Source of the DNA: Parelaphostrongylus tenuis
Taxonomy: Eukaryota > Nematoda > Chromadorea > Rhabditida > Metastrongylidae
Reading direction: 5' to 3'
NCBI GenBank assembly: GCA_019055375.1
Contig: JAHQIW010003962.1
Location: 1-64,000, forward strand
Length of the DNA: 64,000 nucleotides
Positions 60,556 through 64,000 of this stretch are shown here, piece after piece. Both the position numbers and the translations under genes were made by a program. The stretch's first letter is position 1. Each line of letters starts with the position of its first letter. The notes beneath the pieces were generated by a model. The model worked only from the letters and a program-made list of their open reading frames with translations, did not search any database and had not been told where the DNA came from.

Positions 60556-62842
60556 ATGCAACTGAATGGAACGTCTAGCGATTTAGAAAGTAGAAAGGTA
60601 GCGAAGATTTCATCAGTCTCAATTTCATCTCAGTTTCTTTTGTCGAAGTAAAAACATTTCTAGTAAAATTTGAAATAATCGTTTACTTAAGGAAGGACTA
60701 GATTTGATAGAATATCCGCTGTATCGAGTATTCCAACTGCTCTACACACTTCTCTCCTTGACGTCACTTCCCTTATTGCTTTATGTAGAATTCAAATATG
60801 TTCTAGTATCAACTTTTCACCGGAACATAAAGGTAAATGTCATATGATTTTTTGCGACAGCTAGTCGCAGTCAAACTTAAGCAGATAGTGCTTAGTTTCT
60901 CATCTTGAAAAGTAATATACTGGATGCGAAACGGCAATCGTAGACATACAGTTATCCTCAAAATTAATTGAGGCATTTGGATTTTCTTTTAAAATGAGAG
61001 CAATATACGCTTTTGATTAACATCCTCTTAGATCATTCAGTCAGTGCACTACTCTTTAGTGCTACTCTTATCAACGCTTTACTTCAGCTACCAGGTGAGA
61101 TCTATGTAATATATTCATAGGGATGCGACATTTCAATGATCTCAAAGAACTAGCCCTACTGAATTGTACAATTAGAAAGTGGGACACGCTAGAAAGCACG
61201 AGGTTTTCTTGACAAGATTTCGCCATAAACATCGTTGATTTCAGATATATCAAATAACTAGTTCAATAGTGAGCAAACCTTGTGATTTCTTCCCACCCAG
61301 CTACGTCTATGCAGCTCTCCATCTGATTGGCGCTTCTTCAACTGATGTAATGGTACGTTGTTAACGTGCGAAAATGTTTAAGTCTTTATTTTTATATCAA
61401 CATCAAGTCAATCTCCTTAGTAATTAGTTCATTACGGTCAAAGAATTTTTTGAGATAGAAATTTGCGCTATACAAGGTGATTCGTGCAGTCTACACGTGA
61501 CCACCAGAGCTGAGAGTCAGCACGAGACATCCTTTTGAAATCATGCCTTTAAGGTCGCTGAAGTGATGCATGAGCGAAATTGATTGTAGTTAACAGGTGG
61601 AATAAATTCCATAAACCACTCAAACTCTTCTTGTCGAATAAATAACGGGTGTTGTAGCAAACACTCCGTCGAACTTATACTTATTTCCTTACCGAGTGAA
61701 ATTATATAGAGAGATAAATGTACATTTCACTGACCACGTCACAATTGCCTTTCGTTGTCTCATAGTTATCGTGCATTGAGGCTTTTGCTTTCTGGTAACT
61801 CAGTTTACACATGAGAGCTCCGATCTTTACTCCTAATTGATAAACGCGTATACGGGTTGTGAAAAGATGGCATTGAGTTTGGTGGCGTTTCAAGCCTTGA
61901 AGAAGCCATCGATCTTTTATTTAGTTTTGTTACGTAGTACTGTAAGCGTCAAAACGTGAGACGACACAATTTCTAGCTACAACAACTGACAGACGGAAAA
62001 TGTCAAAATCGTTTAGATTCTCAGCCTCGTGGCCATGTGCATTGAGCGAACTGTAGCGACAATTCTCTCCAGCAAATACGAGAGCAATGGTATCGCTCTG
62101 GGTTCGATTCTCACTGTGCTCACGGTAAGCCAGATGTTTTATCACGGTGATACAAAATCGTCACTTTCGTTCAGCTTACTGTTCTTAGAACAAAGTCAAC
62201 GTCGAAAGTGTTATATAAGGATGAGGATAGTGTAAACGGCGTATATCAATCTCTGAGAGATGCACATGCACTCGTCTTCAATTGTTAACTTGTTGAGGTG
62301 ATTAAATGCTATCAGGCCTTTACAATGAGTCGCGGTGGCCTCCCGCTGAACCGAGTCAGTGCTGCTTATCATCCCAGACAAGCCTGAGACCAGTCTGATA
62401 AAGTCTTATCAATACCAGAGGGATGGACGGCTTGATGAGCCATGAGCGCGAGATCGAACCATTGACCTAGTGCGCGACGTAGAGCACCTCTAACCACTGC
62501 GCCAGAAGCTCTTTTTGCTATATATGACATGAAGTTGCTTGAAAAGAGCAGTAAATTATAGTCCTAGTCCAAATCTAAACAAAAAAAAACCAACCAATCA
62601 ACGAAAGAACCATAAATCTCTATCATTTGATAAACATAAAAACAGATCGTTGGCGCCGTTACCACAGTCAGTTATGTTTATGACATCGACGATTTTGATG
62701 TAAAAGTGCTTTCGGTGGTCAACGTACCGCCGGCTGCTACGGAAAAGTTCAATCAAGTCATGATCCTGGGCATCATCATCAGCATCTTCTGCATCGTCAT
62801 GTTCCACGTTTCTTCTCAAATTAATAAAAAACGATGTTCAAA
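60556..62842 (+). CDS. Chemoreceptor gene D, Sra-superfamily 7TM receptor, exons 1-6 (3' end outside window)
   Basis: Closest to gene C; introns align too. Exons: 60556-60597, 60692-60832, 61032-61094, 61245-61352, 62017-62124, 62646-62842, with identical lengths to gene C and no lesions. MQLNGTSSDLESRK at the N-terminus has the sequon but Ser in place of the Cys found in A and C. TM1 segment GLDLIEYPLYRVFQLLYTLL, then FHRNIK; PCDFFPPSYVYAALH; ERTVATILSSKYESNG; TM5 FNQVMILGIIISIFCIVMFH. By comparison with C, exon 7 (RYQxxEN) should lie about 1.6 kb further on, beyond 64000. Intron 5 holds a SINE1 absent from the same intron of C, so that insertion came after the C/D duplication. Confidence 0.82.
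62245..62515 (-). mobile_element. SINE1 copy, best tRNA-like head, in gene D intron 5
   Basis: Minus strand: TGGCGCAGTGG near 62500 (A box, consensus TGGCNNAGTGG) and GGTTCGATCTC near 62455 (B box, consensus GGTTCGANNCC). The body runs to about 62245. It suits an RNA polymerase III SINE derived from a tRNA. Confidence 0.8.
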
Positions 62843-64000
62843 GTAAGTCTTTTGGTTTTATCATTCATAGCACCCATGTTTTGCGAATTTTCGTGACTAT
62901 TTATTTGAATTCAGTTGACGAAATTGAAACAGTCAGTTGAGAAATTTGTTCGCTAAGTTCTCCGTTCTTGAGATTGCAGAAGAAACCTCCGCCTTTTTTT
63001 CCAGTCCAAACAATGACGTAAGCAAATGTAAGAAGAGACGCGAAAGCAAATTTGGAAGTAAAATTAACCAGCCCTAAACAGAAACATGAAGCATTCGAGA
63101 CCAGTCCGAGCATGAATCACAGGGACAAACCACCAAAACGTCGGTCATTTCAATGAACTGTTTGGTAAAAAACTCGTATTCGTCTTCAAAAAAACAAGAA
63201 TCATTTTCTATGGATTGCATTACATAACAGTTATATTTCAATTACAGTGTAGGAGATTGGCAGCGCAGTAGCGTGATGGAGTGCATCAAAAGCATAATGC
63301 TTAAATGAGATATTGGTTCGCTTTTTTCTCAGCACTTACTTGCAAGTAAACAACTATCGCCCGAGGGCACGCCTGAGCTCGGCTTCCTTTAAGATTGCAA
63401 TGAGAACCGTTTAGATGACCTATCTACGCCATTCACAAAGACAAAGTCCTCAAGCAGCAACCGCATAAAACACGTGAGATGTCACATGCAAAATGTAGTG
63501 GGGATCCGCACAGTTAATGATAATGATGGATCGAAAAAGACTATCAATTCGAAAGTCATCGCGTAACTCCTTGAATGCCTGTGTGGTCTCCATTCACCTC
63601 TGCCAAGCTTTGATCGTTGTAGTGACGTCACGCATCTGTTGAACAGAAAAAAACCTCTGACAACACTGACCACTAATCCCCACTTATTATCACAAATTAT
63701 GTGATAATTCAGTATGTAAAAGTAATAGTAGGGATGAGGACTAGACATGCAAACAACCAGCCACGAATCTCATGAAAGCTCGGAGCGACACCTGTTCATC
63801 AATGAAAAGTCACAATTCCAGTTTGAGACGGCTAATTTAGACAATGACAGTGAACCAAATCATATTCATAGGTAGCTTTTGCGAAAAGTAGGTGCTAATA
63901 CTGTAGACAGAAAGAGCAATACCCAATCATCCCTTATGGGTGAAACACGGGTTCAACATGAGTAAGACACCTATGTTTTGCTTACTACTCAATTCTCATA
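62843..64000. other. Start of gene D intron 6
   Basis: Contains a PLE tail remnant on + (about 63020-63125: LEVKLTSPKQKHEAFE and SPSMNHRD) shared with gene C, and sequence homologous to introns 6 of B (about 31120-31290) near 63780-63940. No exon 7 is found before the edge. Confidence 0.5.

Noticed and set aside
62440..62515. tRNA gene
   Set aside because: Good A and B boxes but no closing acceptor stem or clear anticodon arm, and the sequence continues into a repeated SINE body.
62598..62819. 73-codon minus frame
   Set aside because: Antisense shadow of receptor D exon 6.
62901..63113. 70-codon minus frame
   Set aside because: Overlaps PLE debris and intron sequence; the matching stretch in unit C has stops.

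Overview
The window is nematode nuclear DNA: AT-rich, rich in introns and very rich in repeats. The evidence is a tandem family of seven-transmembrane chemoreceptor genes of the nematode-specific Sra superfamily (SRAB/SRE/SRA-like). A hookworm or other strongylid would fit the mix of RTE, Penelope-like, mariner and tRNA-derived SINE repeats, but that is inference.

Chemoreceptor array (all on +). Unit A starts at 2691 and ends at 11765. I could assemble nine exons by hand into an uninterrupted 342-residue receptor. Unit C (44309-48769) gives nine exons and 343 residues. Unit D (60556 onward) has exons 1-6 intact and runs off the right edge. Unit B (about 24850-33870) keeps all nine exons in order but is a pseudogene. 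A fifth, inverted copy (A', exons 1-4, minus strand, 183-940) forms one arm of a palindrome of about 3.5 kb with the 5' part of unit A. The palindrome continues past the left edge. Homology between units also covers introns and flanks, so these are segmental duplications.

Mobile DNA fills the introns and gaps. Penelope-like elements (PLEs) with a GIY-YIG endonuclease lie at 4.7-7.1, 12.5-13.6, 16.1-17.3 and 51.6-53.1 kb, with terminal remnants elsewhere. Most loci are inverted pairs of 5'-truncated copies whose 3' ends point outward. An RTE-clade retrotransposon remnant lies at 20.2-21.9 kb, with fragments at 23.4-23.7 and 53.8-54.3 kb. A dead mariner with terminal inverted repeats lies at 26.84-28.03 kb. 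Two tRNA-derived SINE families, two foldback families and an unclassified dispersed repeat (R1) complete the list.

Most interesting is a ribozyme layer. The inverted element at 18.67-19.25 kb carries two copies, one per strand, of a sequence matching the hammerhead ribozyme consensus throughout: core, three stems and cleavage triplet. It sits in a partial tandem of units of about 280 nt, like a non-autonomous retrozyme. The PLE 3' ends carry a second, minimal hammerhead. The window therefore holds both a ribozyme-bearing PLE family and a candidate retrozyme, in the same inverted-pair arrangement.

Long stretches (roughly 17.3-18.7, 21.9-23.4, 38-40, 41.2-44.3, 48.8-51.6 and 54.3-60.5 kb) show no gene I can support. 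All boundaries were read by eye; no database search or folding program was run.
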